A stretch of 62,386 bases of DNA from Prevotellaceae bacterium (GCA_021204865.1 JAJPYQ010000052.1:1-62386), one strand, 5' to 3'; positions 35,161-44,689 are shown, numbered from the stretch's first letter. The notes: a model not told the origin generated them from the letters alone. Program-made: numbers and translations.

Positions 35161-37716
35161 ATGAAAAAGGTACTATCCTTCCTCTTCCTTATGCTGCTCG
35201 CCACTGCGGCGATGGCTCAGAGCACGATGACGGACAACCAGATACTCCAGTTCGTGCAGCAGGAGCAGGCGAAGGGGTCGAACCAGCAGACCATCATACG
35301 GAAGCTCCTGCAGAGGGGAGTGACCGTGGAGCAGATAAGGCGTGTGCGCAAGAACTACGAGGCGCAGCAGAAGAACATGGGGGCGGTGGACTTGACGGGT
35401 ACAACCGAAGGCACGAAGACGAACCGCCTGCGCACCAACAAGGAGAAGGCGGAGGACGAGTACAGGAAGCAGAACGACTTCATGGTGCGCTCGCAGAGGG
35501 AGACGGAGGAGGACCGCTACAAGACACGGCAGGACTTCCTCGACGAGATGGGAGACGAGATAGGCTTCCTCGACATTGACTCGCTGATTTACTACCAGAA
35601 CTTCTTCAAGGAGCTTCAGGACACACGCAACCAAGTGTTCGGCAGAAGCATCTTCAACAACGAGCTGCTCACCTTCGAACCTAACCAGAATATGGCTACA
35701 CCGCCTAACTACCGCCTCGGCGCGGGGGACAATGTGATAATAGACATCTGGGGCTCTACGCAGCTGAGCGTGGACGATGTCATCTCCCCCGACGGTTATG
35801 TGGTGATTGAAGGTATAGGACCAGTGAAACTGGCAGGCATGAGCGTGGCTCAGGCTAACTCAAGCCTGAAGAGCACGCTCGGCAAGTACTACGAGGACTG
35901 CGACATAAGCCTCTCCCTTGGGGAAAACCGCAGCATACAGGTGCAGGTGATGGGAGAGGTCCGTATGCCTGGCACTTATACAATAAGCAGCCTGAGCAGT
36001 GCCTTCAACGCCCTCTACTCAGCAGGGGGCATAAGCGATATAGGAACACTGCGAAGCATACAGATATATCGAGGAGGGCGTGTGATAGCCGAGCTGGACG
36101 TGTACGACTACCTGCTCAACGGCAACGCGAGCGGGGACATACGCTTGCAGGACAACGACGTGATAGTCGTCGGTCCGTATGAGTGCCTGGTGCAGGTGAC
36201 GGGCAAGGTGAAGCGCCCTATGTTCTACGAGATGAAGAGCACGGAGACGGTGAAGCAGGTGCTTAAGGACGCAGGCGGCTTCAGCGGCGATGCCTACACG
36301 AAGAACGTGAGGCTGGCTCGCAAGGCTGGCTCAGAATATAGTATGTACACCGTGGATGAGTTCCAGATGTCTGACTTCACTTTGATGGACGGTGACTCTA
36401 TCTTCGTGGACAGTGTGCTGGCTCGCTTCAATAATATGGTAGAGGTGCGAGGGGCGGTCAAGCACGCAGGGCAGTACCAGCTTGGCGGTGACGTGCAGAC
36501 CGTCAGGGGTTTGCTTGAGATTGCTGACGGACCGAGGGAGGATGCCTTCCTCTCCCGCGGAGTGATGCACCGCCTGAAAGACGACCTGACGCTGGAGATG
36601 GTGAACGTGGACTTAGAGGGAATACTGAACGAGACCGTGCCTGACGTGCTGCTGAAGAATGGCGACGTGCTGTTTGTGCCGAGCACGGTTGATATGAAGG
36701 GCGAGCAGACGCTTACGATAAGCGGTGAGGTGATGTATCCGGGTGTCTACCAGTATGCGGATAATACTTGTGTCGAGGACTTGATACTGATGGCTGGAGG
36801 GCTTACCGACGGTGCCTCGATGGCTAAGGTGGATGTCTTCCGTCGTGTGCAAGATGTCCTTGCCACAGAGAGCAAGAACGAGATAGTGCAGGCGTTCTCC
36901 GTCTCGCTTAACGATGGCTTCCGCTCTTCGGACAGCAGCGTGGTGCTGATGCCTTACGACGAGGTGGTGGTGCGCCGCAGCCCTGCCTACAGCGAGCAGA
37001 TGAACGTGACGGTGTCGGGCGAGGTTAACTTCGAGGGCGACTATTCTATGACCACCCGAGACTACCGCCTGAGCGACCTTATAAAAGCTGCTGGAGGCTT
37101 GTCGAACTTAGCGTATGCTGAGGGCGCAAGGCTTATACGCATGCTGACGGATGCAGAGAAGCTGATGCGCGAGAGCTCGCTCCGCACTGCGCAGATACAG
37201 ATGTATGAGGACGCACTCCAGAGTGCTACCCCCATCAATATGGCACAGGCAGACTCGCTGATGACTTGGAAGCTGGATATTGGAGACTATTATCCTGTAG
37301 CCATCAACCTTGAGAACGCATTGAAGTCACCTGGCGGTGCGGATGACATACTGCTTCGTGAGGGCGACATCCTCTCCATACCGCAGTTCAGCAATACTGT
37401 GAAGGTGAGCGGTGAGGTAATCTATCCTATGTCGATGAACTACAAGAAGGGGCAGAGGGCTAAGTATTACATAGACCGTGCGGGCGGCTACGGCAATAAG
37501 GCTAAGAAAAAGGCAGTATACGCCATATACATCAACGGCTCAGCCAAGAAGATTAACCGACGAAGCGGAAAGGACGTACAGCCTGGTTGCGAGATAGTGA
37601 TACCTTCGAAGTCCACAACAGGCGGTAAAGTATCAACAGCCGAGATTATGGCGATAGCGAGTGGTGCTTCCTCGTTGGCGGCAGTCATTGTCGCACTCAC
37701 GAATGTCATAAAGTAA
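35161..37716 (+). CDS. SLBB-domain polysaccharide export protein (Wza-like)
   Basis: Large export protein of 851 residues; it probably forms the outer-membrane or periplasmic channel for capsule or exopolysaccharide. A signal peptide (VLSFLFLMLLATAAMAQS) has no lipobox Cys, unlike Wza. A coiled, charged segment covers about 50-140, the polysaccharide export domain about 180-260 (NYRLGAGDNVIIDIWG), followed by several SLBB repeats (VQVMGEVRMPGTYTI, VQVTGKVKRPMFYE, LTISGEVMYPGVYQ, VTVSGEVNFEGDY, VKVSGEVIYPMSM). The C-terminus ends in a hydrophobic helix. First gene of the locus; wzz follows after 15 bases. Confidence 0.9.
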   Translation: MKKVLSFLFLMLLATAAMAQSTMTDNQILQFVQQEQAKGSNQQTIIRKLLQRGVTVEQIRRVRKNYEAQQKNMGAVDLTGTTEGTKTNRLRTNKEKAEDEYRKQNDFMVRSQRETEEDRYKTRQDFLDEMGDEIGFLDIDSLIYYQNFFKELQDTRNQVFGRSIFNNELLTFEPNQNMATPPNYRLGAGDNVIIDIWGSTQLSVDDVISPDGYVVIEGIGPVKLAGMSVAQANSSLKSTLGKYYEDCDISLSLGENRSIQVQVMGEVRMPGTYTISSLSSAFNALYSAGGISDIGTLRSIQIYRGGRVIAELDVYDYLLNGNASGDIRLQDNDVIVVGPYECLVQVTGKVKRPMFYEMKSTETVKQVLKDAGGFSGDAYTKNVRLARKAGSEYSMYTVDEFQMSDFTLMDGDSIFVDSVLARFNNMVEVRGAVKHAGQYQLGGDVQTVRGLLEIADGPREDAFLSRGVMHRLKDDLTLEMVNVDLEGILNETVPDVLLKNGDVLFVPSTVDMKGEQTLTISGEVMYPGVYQYADNTCVEDLILMAGGLTDGASMAKVDVFRRVQDVLATESKNEIVQAFSVSLNDGFRSSDSSVVLMPYDEVVVRRSPAYSEQMNVTVSGEVNFEGDYSMTTRDYRLSDLIKAAGGLSNLAYAEGARLIRMLTDAEKLMRESSLRTAQIQMYEDALQSATPINMAQADSLMTWKLDIGDYYPVAINLENALKSPGGADDILLREGDILSIPQFSNTVKVSGEVIYPMSMNYKKGQRAKYYIDRAGGYGNKAKKKAVYAIYINGSAKKINRRSGKDVQPGCEIVIPSKSTTGGKVSTAEIMAIASGASSLAAVIVALTNVIK

Positions 37717-37731
37717 AGGAGGGGGAGCGAT

Positions 37732-38778
37732 ATGCGGTTCAACGAGTTTAGCTTCTCCACCCTGCTTCACTTGCTGAGGAGTAAGTTCTGGCGTATAGTG
37801 AGGAACTGTGCCATAGCTGCTGTGGTGGGTTTCCTCATTGCCTTGTGCATCCCGAAAGAGTATGAGTCGAGTGCAAGCATCATCCCCGAGAATGGCAATG
37901 CGACTGAGAATGGGGGACTGTCTTCCCTTTCGAGCATTGCAGGCATAAACCTCAACGAGGGCGAGGATGCCATAGGTCCAGACCTCTATCCTACTGTCGT
38001 GGCGAGTGATCGCTTCATCGTTGACCTTCTCTACACTCGTGTTCAGACGATAGACGGCAAGGCGGACACCGACCTTATGACCTATATGAGGCGATACACT
38101 CGTCGCCCTTGGTGGGGCTACGGCAGGTTGTGGATGGGCAAGCTGATGAAGGTCATCAATCCGCCTAAGGACTACAACAAGCGTGGCGCAGACGAGCGCA
38201 TCAACCCAGAGCGTCTGAGCCGTGACGACGAGATGCTGATAGAGGGGCTTAAGAGTGCCGTCACTTGTCAGATGGACGAGAAGACGGGAATGATATACAT
38301 CAGCTACCGCTCGCAGGATCCGCTTGTCTCTAAGATAGTGGTCGACACTGTCATGCTCCATCTGCAAGAGTTCATAACGGGCTACCGCACCAGCAAGGCT
38401 CGCAACGACCTGCAGCACTACCTTCAGATAGAGCGGGAGACGAGGGAGAAGTACGAGGCAGCCCAGAAGGCTTACGCCCGTTATTGCGACAGCCACATGG
38501 GCGAGACGCTGCTCCAGACTTACCAGTCGGAGATGGAGGCGTTGGAGACTGAGCTTTCTGTTGCCATGACAGCTTATACGCAGGTTAAGCAGCAGGTTCA
38601 GCTTGCTGATGCTAAAGTGCAGGAGCGCACGCCCGCCTTCACTGTTGTTGAGGTGGCTGCAGTTCCAGCCAGGCACAGCTCTCCCCACAAGTTGTTGATG
38701 GCAATAGCCTTTGCCTTCCTTGCTGGGGTGGGGACGGTGGCATGGTACTACGTACGTCTGCTTCTCGGTAAGCAATGA
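37732..38778 (+). CDS. Wzz-type polysaccharide chain-length determinant
   Basis: Inner-membrane copolymerase of 348 residues without a kinase domain. A membrane segment near 23-40 (NCAIAAVVGFLIALCIP) and another near 320-342 flank a large periplasmic part that includes a long helix (QHYLQIERETREKYEAAQKAY). The PAPARHSSPHK-like motif before the second segment (AAVPARHSSPHKLLM) is typical of Wzz. It overlaps the next gene by four bases (ATGA). Confidence 0.9.
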   Translation: MRFNEFSFSTLLHLLRSKFWRIVRNCAIAAVVGFLIALCIPKEYESSASIIPENGNATENGGLSSLSSIAGINLNEGEDAIGPDLYPTVVASDRFIVDLLYTRVQTIDGKADTDLMTYMRRYTRRPWWGYGRLWMGKLMKVINPPKDYNKRGADERINPERLSRDDEMLIEGLKSAVTCQMDEKTGMIYISYRSQDPLVSKIVVDTVMLHLQEFITGYRTSKARNDLQHYLQIERETREKYEAAQKAYARYCDSHMGETLLQTYQSEMEALETELSVAMTAYTQVKQQVQLADAKVQERTPAFTVVEVAAVPARHSSPHKLLMAIAFAFLAGVGTVAWYYVRLLLGKQ

Positions 38779-39980
38779 CATTTAGCTGGTCTAAGCTTCG
38801 GCAGTGGGGCGGCAACGTATTGTTCACGCTGTTCTTCCTCGTGATGATGCTTGATCCGACAGGTACCATTTTTAACACTAAGGGTAAATACATACCGTTA
38901 ATCGTCTATAACCTAATATTTTTCCGCCCCAGCTTCCGCTTCGTGCCGTTTATTTTCCTTGTCTACGTTGCAGTTACTTGTTCCTTTATCTCTGGTCAGT
39001 TACAGGGAAACAGCATGGATATGGATGAGGTACTTATTGTTTATAAGGGCTTCGCACCATTAATTTTCTTGTTATGGGCGCATCACTACGATTTTGTGAA
39101 GATTACACTCTTTCCTGCCATTGTCATAGCTCTTCTTGTTTGTCTTATATACGGCTTTTCCTCCTACGACAAAAGTTACGAAGAAGCCATTTACATTTTC
39201 ATGAAGGCTCATGATGATACGGTTATGATGTCGCACCGCTACTTCTTAGGCGTGAAGATAGTTGCGCTTTATTACAAGTCTTTCGTGTCTCTATCGTTTG
39301 CTTTGTTCTACTTCTACTACAAGTTATACAATGAGCCACGGCGATGGTACTTTACTATCCTGCCCGTATTAATTCTCACCTTTGCCTTCCTTGTCAGCGG
39401 CACACGTGCTACGCTGCTATTGCTTTTCTTTGTTATAGGCTTAGTTACCTACCGCTCTATCGCAAGTATGCGGCAATGGAAGTATGTCTTCTATCCCGCT
39501 ATAGTGTTGTTCGGCTTGGCTTTCATTGTGTTTTTTATAGCACTTGCGTCTGAGAAGACGGAGGCCTCGATAGCCATTAAATACGGACATCTTGTTTCTT
39601 TTCAGGATTTGTTTGAACAGCATCCCCTCTATTTGCTTGTAGGTCAGGGCGTAGGCACAGGTTTCTATTCTGTGGGGTTTCATAGTATGACTGTTAGAAC
39701 CGAATGGTCATACCTCGAACTGCTGCGGAAATATGGTTTGTTCGGGCTTCTGATCCTCTTGGCACTCTTCTATCCGTTCAAGGCTATGTGGGAGCATCGC
39801 CGGAACACCTACTGCTTCGGTCTTATGGGAACGTATTTCGCCTACCTGCTCGTGGCGGGCACCAATCCCCTGCTTTTCTCCAGCTCAGGAATGATAATAA
39901 CCCTATGCGCTTATTCTTACATCTCACGCCTCGATGAGAAGACTGCCTCTCCTGCTGCTCCTCCCTCTCTTCCTCGCTAA
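38775..39980 (+). CDS. Wzy-like O-antigen/capsule polymerase
   Basis: Integral membrane protein of 401 residues with about ten to twelve hydrophobic segments and a large loop, the layout of the Wzy/O-antigen ligase group; VSGTRATLLLL near 209 and LYLLVGQGVGTG near 288 resemble the ligase-polymerase core. The gene is clearly richer in A and T than its neighbours, as usual for horizontally exchanged polymerase genes. Its last 47 bases overlap the next gene in another frame. Confidence 0.8.
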   Translation: MTFSWSKLRQWGGNVLFTLFFLVMMLDPTGTIFNTKGKYIPLIVYNLIFFRPSFRFVPFIFLVYVAVTCSFISGQLQGNSMDMDEVLIVYKGFAPLIFLLWAHHYDFVKITLFPAIVIALLVCLIYGFSSYDKSYEEAIYIFMKAHDDTVMMSHRYFLGVKIVALYYKSFVSLSFALFYFYYKLYNEPRRWYFTILPVLILTFAFLVSGTRATLLLLFFVIGLVTYRSIASMRQWKYVFYPAIVLFGLAFIVFFIALASEKTEASIAIKYGHLVSFQDLFEQHPLYLLVGQGVGTGFYSVGFHSMTVRTEWSYLELLRKYGLFGLLILLALFYPFKAMWEHRRNTYCFGLMGTYFAYLLVAGTNPLLFSSSGMIITLCAYSYISRLDEKTASPAAPPSLPR

Positions 39981-41013
39981 GGCACGCTCGCAGGAGATGC
40001 CCGTCGTGGGCTACATGGGAGTGCCGAAGACGGAGACTACCCTGGAGAGATACCTCGAGATGCGGGACTGCGGCTTCAACACCAGCCTGGCGGTTTTCGA
40101 CAACGTGGGGCAAGTCCTCGAAGCCCTGCGCATAGCCGACTCCGTGGGTATGAGGCTCATCCCCTACTGCCACGACTACTTCAGGCAGCCCGCCACGAGC
40201 GTGCCCAAGACTGACGGCTACGCCTCCCTGCTCGCCTACCTCGTGATGGACGAGCCTTGCGCCAAGGACTTGCCCAAGGCGAGAGAGCGCATCAGTGGCA
40301 TCAACGGGGCGGGTGCGACGAAGCCCTGCTACGTGAACCTCCGCCCTTACTACAGCGACAAGTCGCTGGAGCGGATAGGAAGCTCGTCGTACACGGAATA
40401 CCTGCAAGCCTGCTCCGCCGCCCTCCAACTGCCCTTCATCTCCTTCGACCACTACCCCGTGCTGCACGGCGACTCCATAAGGGCGACGTGGTACGACAAC
40501 ATGCAGATGGTGCGAGACGAAGCCCTGCGCACGGGCAAGCCCTTCTGGGCTTTCGTGCTCTGCACCCCGCACCTGGTGTACTCCCTCCCCACGCTGGCGC
40601 AGCTCCGCCTTCAGGTGAACGTCAACCTGGCCTATGGGGCGCAGGCTATCCAGTACTACACCTACTGGCACATCAGCAACCCCAAGGCAGGCTACCACGA
40701 CTCGCCCATAGACAGCCTTGGCAACAGGACGGAGACCTACCGCCTTGTCCGTCAGGTGAACGAGGAGCTGAGGCGGGTAGCCCCATTGTTCTACCAAGGC
40801 ACTATCACGGAGGTGAGGCACGTCAGCCGCAGATACGCCTCCGTCTCCCTCCGAGCCCCCGCCGGCGCTGTGGCTGCAAGGCTGGTCACCGCTGAGGGGA
40901 GCCGCTACATTGTGCTCGTCAACAAGAGCCTCACGGACACTATGACGACGAGGCGGAAGAGCGAGAGCCGCAAGGTGGAGCCTGGGGGCATGCTGCTTCT
41001 TCCTGAGCCTTAA
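39934..41013 (+). CDS. Secreted TIM-barrel protein, possible glycoside hydrolase
   Basis: Protein of 359 residues with a signal peptide (RLPLLLLLPLFLAKARS, to about residue 19). The pattern of alternating strand and helix, with LEMRDCGFNTSLAV, LIPYCHDYF, AYLVMDEP near 105-112 and FISFDHYPV near 168-176, looks like a TIM barrel; the DEP segment sits where GH5/GH42-type barrels keep the acid/base Glu (NEP). No exact family is recognised. It overlaps the polymerase by 47 bases, so both are likely translated from one message; a role in trimming or editing the exported polysaccharide is possible. Confidence 0.6.
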   Translation: MRRLPLLLLLPLFLAKARSQEMPVVGYMGVPKTETTLERYLEMRDCGFNTSLAVFDNVGQVLEALRIADSVGMRLIPYCHDYFRQPATSVPKTDGYASLLAYLVMDEPCAKDLPKARERISGINGAGATKPCYVNLRPYYSDKSLERIGSSSYTEYLQACSAALQLPFISFDHYPVLHGDSIRATWYDNMQMVRDEALRTGKPFWAFVLCTPHLVYSLPTLAQLRLQVNVNLAYGAQAIQYYTYWHISNPKAGYHDSPIDSLGNRTETYRLVRQVNEELRRVAPLFYQGTITEVRHVSRRYASVSLRAPAGAVAARLVTAEGSRYIVLVNKSLTDTMTTRRKSESRKVEPGGMLLLPEP

Positions 41014-41026
41014 CCCGCCGTCGCAC

Positions 41027-41160
41027 CCCTATAAGAGGCGTGAGACAACCCCTCGCAATGGGTTCCGTTGAACCCCTCGCAATGGGTTCCGTTGAACCCC
41101 TCGCAAGGGGTTCGGCTGGACCCCTCGCAAGGGGTTGTTTGAAGCCTCTTATATAGGCTT
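41027..41160. repeat. Tandem palindromic array, four units of 24 bp, with inverted-repeat ends
   Basis: Units start at 41047, 41071, 41095 and 41119, an exact 24-bp period; the core is AACCCCTCGCAAGGGGTT, with one arm altered to TGGGTT in the first two. The left end CCCTATAAGAGGCG (41027-41040) pairs with the right end GCCTCTTATATAGGC (41144-41158). Same core as the array at 18455. Lies in the convergent junction. Confidence 0.87.
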
Positions 41161-41188
41161 CATAAAAGGTGTATAAGAGAAGCCGTGG

Positions 41189-41301
41189 TCCCTGTATAAG
41201 ACCAGTCAAGGTACCCCTTGTTAGGGGTACAATCCTACCCCTTGTTAGGGGTACCGTCCTACCCCTTGTTAGGGGTACTTTGACGGCTGTTATATAGGCT
41301 T
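41189..41301. repeat. Second tandem array at the same junction, three units of 24 bp
   Basis: Units start at 41212, 41236 and 41260 (24-bp period) with the palindrome TACCCCTTGTTAGGGGTA. The left end TCCCTGTATAAGACCAGTCAAG pairs imperfectly with the right end CTTTGACGGCTGTTATATAGG (shortened here to the key parts). Thus two separate elements with different cores but like ends stand side by side. Confidence 0.87.
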
Positions 41302-41338
41302 CACGACACCTGCCTTAGGTCGCTCAAGGTGTTTTGGC

Positions 41339-42193
41339 TTACTCTGAGTGAGCCTGCCTTCTGTTCTCCAGTATGGAAGCGCTGAACACGCAGTCGCAGT
41401 AGAGCCTCACACAGAGGGAACGCAGCCAATTACGCTTATGGGGATTGTCACACAGGTAGATGAGGGGGCGGTGAATAACTTTGCCCCTCTTCTCGGCGTA
41501 GAGCCACACGCCCAGCAGCCTTTCCGCCATAAAGCCGAATATCCTGCGCTGCAGTGTGCTGTAGCAAGATATGTCTATCCGCCTTTCTGCCTCCTCAAGT
41601 ATGCCGAACAGCCAGCCGCAATAATTGTCGAAGTCCTGCCATCTCATGAGGAACATATTGCAGGGGCTTAGCCTGTTGCTGGTGAACATTACGCTGTTGA
41701 AAGCTTTCGTGTACGCTCCTCCATTCACGTCGCTCACGACATCACGAAGGGTTCTGAAGTCGTCAGAGATATGCTGCGTATAATAGTCCATAGCCACGTT
41801 GTGGATGTAGTGCAGGGGCTGGGCGGTCACCACCTTGCCCCTTAGCACGGACTGAATGACGCTCTCGGGCACGCTGAGGTCAAGCTGTGGCAGGCGGTCG
41901 GGCGTGTACTCGTCGTGGGGCATCAGCCAGCGCACCTGACGGTGGAAGTCGAAGTAGCGGCGGTAGTGGCAAAGCCCTATCACGTCCACGCCCCTCAGGT
42001 TCTTCCACGCCCAGTACATGCCCGTCAGCTCGCAGTAGCTTGCGTTCTTCCGGCTGATGTTCTGCCCCGTGTCGTCGCCCTGTATCCCCAAGTCCGCCCT
42101 GCCCATAGCCTTGCCCACGTGGATGGGCATGTAGGGAGGCTCCGTTGCCCATACGTCTTGCTTATGGCAGCATACCAGTATCCTTGTGTCCAT
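41339..42193 (-). CDS. DUF4422 putative capsular glycosyltransferase
   Basis: Protein of 284 residues from the ATG at 42193 (MDTRILVCCHKQD), which starts two bases after the stop of the acetyltransferase gene. Signatures of DUF4422 are CCHKQDVW, the IQGDDTGQNIS block, YCELTGMYWAWKN and IGLCHYRRYF. Members occur in capsule and O-antigen loci and are thought to transfer sugars (related to GT8-like or Gly-transf families); no direct activity is known to me for this one. Cytoplasmic. Confidence 0.82.
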   Translation of the reverse strand: MDTRILVCCHKQDVWATEPPYMPIHVGKAMGRADLGIQGDDTGQNISRKNASYCELTGMYWAWKNLRGVDVIGLCHYRRYFDFHRQVRWLMPHDEYTPDRLPQLDLSVPESVIQSVLRGKVVTAQPLHYIHNVAMDYYTQHISDDFRTLRDVVSDVNGGAYTKAFNSVMFTSNRLSPCNMFLMRWQDFDNYCGWLFGILEEAERRIDISCYSTLQRRIFGFMAERLLGVWLYAEKRGKVIHRPLIYLCDNPHKRNWLRSLCVRLYCDCVFSASILENRRQAHSE

Positions 42194-42195
42194 GG

Positions 42196-42999
42196 TCAGA
42201 AGTCGCCTGTCTTTTTCCTGCATATCTCCTCCAAGTCAGCATCGTCAGGGTAGGTGTAGACCGTCGAGGCTTCGTCGGCGAAGAACTTGTTCAGCTTCGC
42301 CTGCTCCCCCACGTCGTATATCCTCCTCGCTCCTCCCGCCTTTATCAGCCTTGCGGGAGCGCCGCCGATGACGGAGAAAGGCTCAAGCTGGGAGTAGTCT
42401 TTGGCGAGGAGGGCGTTAGGCGAAGCCACGAAGAGGAAGTCGGGTGTCACCGCCCCCTTCTTTATGTAAGTGTGGCTGCCAATCCAGTTGTAACGCCCCA
42501 GCTTGATGGGCTTGGAGAAGCGGCGGACTGTTCTGTCGGCGACGTTGACGGCATAGTGGTCGTCGCTGTCGGTGACAAAGGAGTGGAAGCCGATATTGCT
42601 CTGCTCCCCTATCTCGAACCTGTCCCTGATGATAAGCGCGGTGCCGTCGCCTATCTGGTTGAAGCCCTTGAACACCATAGTGCCGTTGTTCTCAACGATC
42701 GTGCAGCCCTCCAGCTTCACGTAGTTGTCTATCACTATTGTGCCGTAGTTGGCGAACTTGGTTATGCCCTGCGACTTGTAGCTCAGCCTCCCGATGGTCA
42801 GCACTCCCCGCTTCATCCCGCAGTTGAGCACTATCTTGCCGACGTGGTATATGCGAGTGCGATGGTGTACGATGACTGGGAGCTTAAACAAGCCCTTTAG
42901 TCCAAACGCATAGAGATTGAAGACGAGGGTCTTGTGCAAGCTCACTCTCTCGTCTGCGGTGGCAAGCCCCATAAGCCATTTAACTGTTCTCTTTATCAT
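42196..42999 (-). CDS. Hexapeptide-repeat (left-handed beta-helix) acyltransferase
   Basis: Protein of 267 residues with a run of hexapeptide turns from about 65 to 215, including IVIDNYVKLEGCTIV, FEIGEQSNIGFHSFV and a late LGRYNWIGSHTYIKKGAV with GGAPARLI, typical of maltose/galactoside O-acetyltransferase relatives. It probably adds acetyl groups to a sugar of the capsule repeat unit. Its first 20 bases overlap the end of wzx. Confidence 0.82.
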   Translation of the reverse strand: MIKRTVKWLMGLATADERVSLHKTLVFNLYAFGLKGLFKLPVIVHHRTRIYHVGKIVLNCGMKRGVLTIGRLSYKSQGITKFANYGTIVIDNYVKLEGCTIVENNGTMVFKGFNQIGDGTALIIRDRFEIGEQSNIGFHSFVTDSDDHYAVNVADRTVRRFSKPIKLGRYNWIGSHTYIKKGAVTPDFLFVASPNALLAKDYSQLEPFSVIGGAPARLIKAGGARRIYDVGEQAKLNKFFADEASTVYTYPDDADLEEICRKKTGDF

Positions 43000-44527
43000 T
43001 GTGCTTGAGTTTGTCTATCACGAACTTCGCTATCGCCTTTCTTTCCTCCCTCCTCATTCCCACCTGCCATATAAGTGCGATGCTTATTAAGAATGTGACG
43101 ATGAGGAATATTATTGTGTTCAGGTTGCCCTCTTTGAACAAGAAAGACATGAGAACCGCAATGCCGAAGCCAAGGACGCACACCAGCAGGATGGGCAGCA
43201 GCACCTCCACAGTGTAAGTCCGCCAAGTGAACTGTATCTGCCTGCTGACTATCCATACCCTGAAGACGTGAGCCACGATGTACAGCAAGAGTTGTATCTG
43301 GAACACCGACACGGGAGAGTAGCCCATTCGCAAAGCCACGTAAGAGAAGGGGATGACAAGGCACAGGAATGTGGCGACAACACCCATCAGCAGACGGATG
43401 TTGCCTGTTGCCATGCCGCCAGTGATAAGGGGGTTGGCAAGCGACTGTATCAGGTTGAAGAGCATCGTGTACTGGATGAACACCGCAGCGTAGTCAGGTA
43501 CGTCTTTCAGCCAAATGCCGAGGAACCAGTCGGCTTTCATTATGATGGGCAGCGAGAAGACGAGCGACAGGTAGAAGGAGAAGCGTGAGGCTCGGAACAC
43601 GAGGCTGTGCATATATTGCAGCTCCCCCGAAGCGTAGCTCTTTATTATCTGCGGGTTTTGAGCCGTCTGGAAGTTGGTGCAGAACTGGTTCACCGCATTC
43701 TGCACCTGCACCGACAGCCCCTTGGCGGCGTTCACAGCAGGGCCGAAGAAGAGGTTGAGCAGTATGTTAGTTCCCTGCGTAAGGCACACGTTGGCGATGT
43801 TGCCCAGTATGTTCCACCCGGAGAAAGTCACTATCTCCCTGTATAGCTTCCTGCCTATGCCCGCAAGTCTGAACCTCGTCTCACGGAAGTGCCTTATGCA
43901 GTAACCTCGGTAAATAAGTGCCAAGAGCAATTGGTGAAGCATAAGGAGAAAGGCGTAAAAGATAAGCCTGTCGAACGCAGCCCAGCCAATAGCAAATGCT
44001 ATCAGCAGTTTAGACGCACTCTCAAATATGGAAACGTATGCGAACACCCCCATGCGCTCATGTGCGATTATAGTAGCGTTATAGGGGAATGATATTATCA
44101 GGAAGGCAGTGGCGAAGACTGAGAAATGGAATGCCGACAGCGTGGCGCTGAGCCGCCCTTCGGGGATTACAAGCTTGTAGTACACGAACCACAGCCCCAC
44201 AGTCTCCACCAACACTATGACTATAAGGGCAAAGACAATGTGAATGACCAAGCTTGCGCTGAACACACGCCTAAGTCCTTCCTCGTCGTTCTTGCCCATA
44301 CTGTAGTTGAGGAAGCGTTGAGTGGACGCCATCATGGCGCTGCTGATGAACGTGAATAGGAATATGACCCCTCCTACGATGTTGTACACCCCGAAGTCCT
44401 CCACCCCGAGCTTGTCCAACACCACACGTGAGGTGTACAGATTGATGCACAGTGTCAGCAGCATTCGGAAATACAGCAGCAAAGTGTTCTTTGCTATTCG
44501 CTTGTTGTTTTCGGCTGCCTCTGTCAT
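42980..44527 (-). CDS. Wzx-type polysaccharide flippase
   Basis: Integral membrane protein of 515 residues, started at the ATG at 44527 (MTEAAENNKRIAKNTLLLY). About twelve to fourteen membrane segments and the N-terminal YFRMLLTLCINLYTSRVVLDKLG, GVYNIVGG match the polysaccharide biosynthesis/MATE-like flippase group. It would carry lipid-linked repeat units across the inner membrane. A TAnnTTTG promoter lies about 72 bases upstream. Confidence 0.88.
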   Translation of the reverse strand: MTEAAENNKRIAKNTLLLYFRMLLTLCINLYTSRVVLDKLGVEDFGVYNIVGGVIFLFTFISSAMMASTQRFLNYSMGKNDEEGLRRVFSASLVIHIVFALIVIVLVETVGLWFVYYKLVIPEGRLSATLSAFHFSVFATAFLIISFPYNATIIAHERMGVFAYVSIFESASKLLIAFAIGWAAFDRLIFYAFLLMLHQLLLALIYRGYCIRHFRETRFRLAGIGRKLYREIVTFSGWNILGNIANVCLTQGTNILLNLFFGPAVNAAKGLSVQVQNAVNQFCTNFQTAQNPQIIKSYASGELQYMHSLVFRASRFSFYLSLVFSLPIIMKADWFLGIWLKDVPDYAAVFIQYTMLFNLIQSLANPLITGGMATGNIRLLMGVVATFLCLVIPFSYVALRMGYSPVSVFQIQLLLYIVAHVFRVWIVSRQIQFTWRTYTVEVLLPILLVCVLGFGIAVLMSFLFKEGNLNTIIFLIVTFLISIALIWQVGMRREERKAIAKFVIDKLKHNDKENS

Positions 44528-44598
44528 GTTTCGGTGTTTTCTTCTTTGGGGGCGACGGGAAATTGTAAGATATGTGCCATTCCAGCGTAAAAGCATTG

Positions 44599-44606
44599 CA
44601 AAGATA
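44599..44606 (-). promoter_or_regulatory. -7 promoter element for wzx
   Basis: The minus strand reads TATCTTTG, 71 bases before the wzx ATG. Confidence 0.55.
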
Positions 44607-44689
44607 CGGAAAAAGGAGCATCTTCAGCGCCCCGGGCTTTGATTCCGTGAATTTTTAGCCCCATACCGAGGGTTACCCCCTTGGCTATC

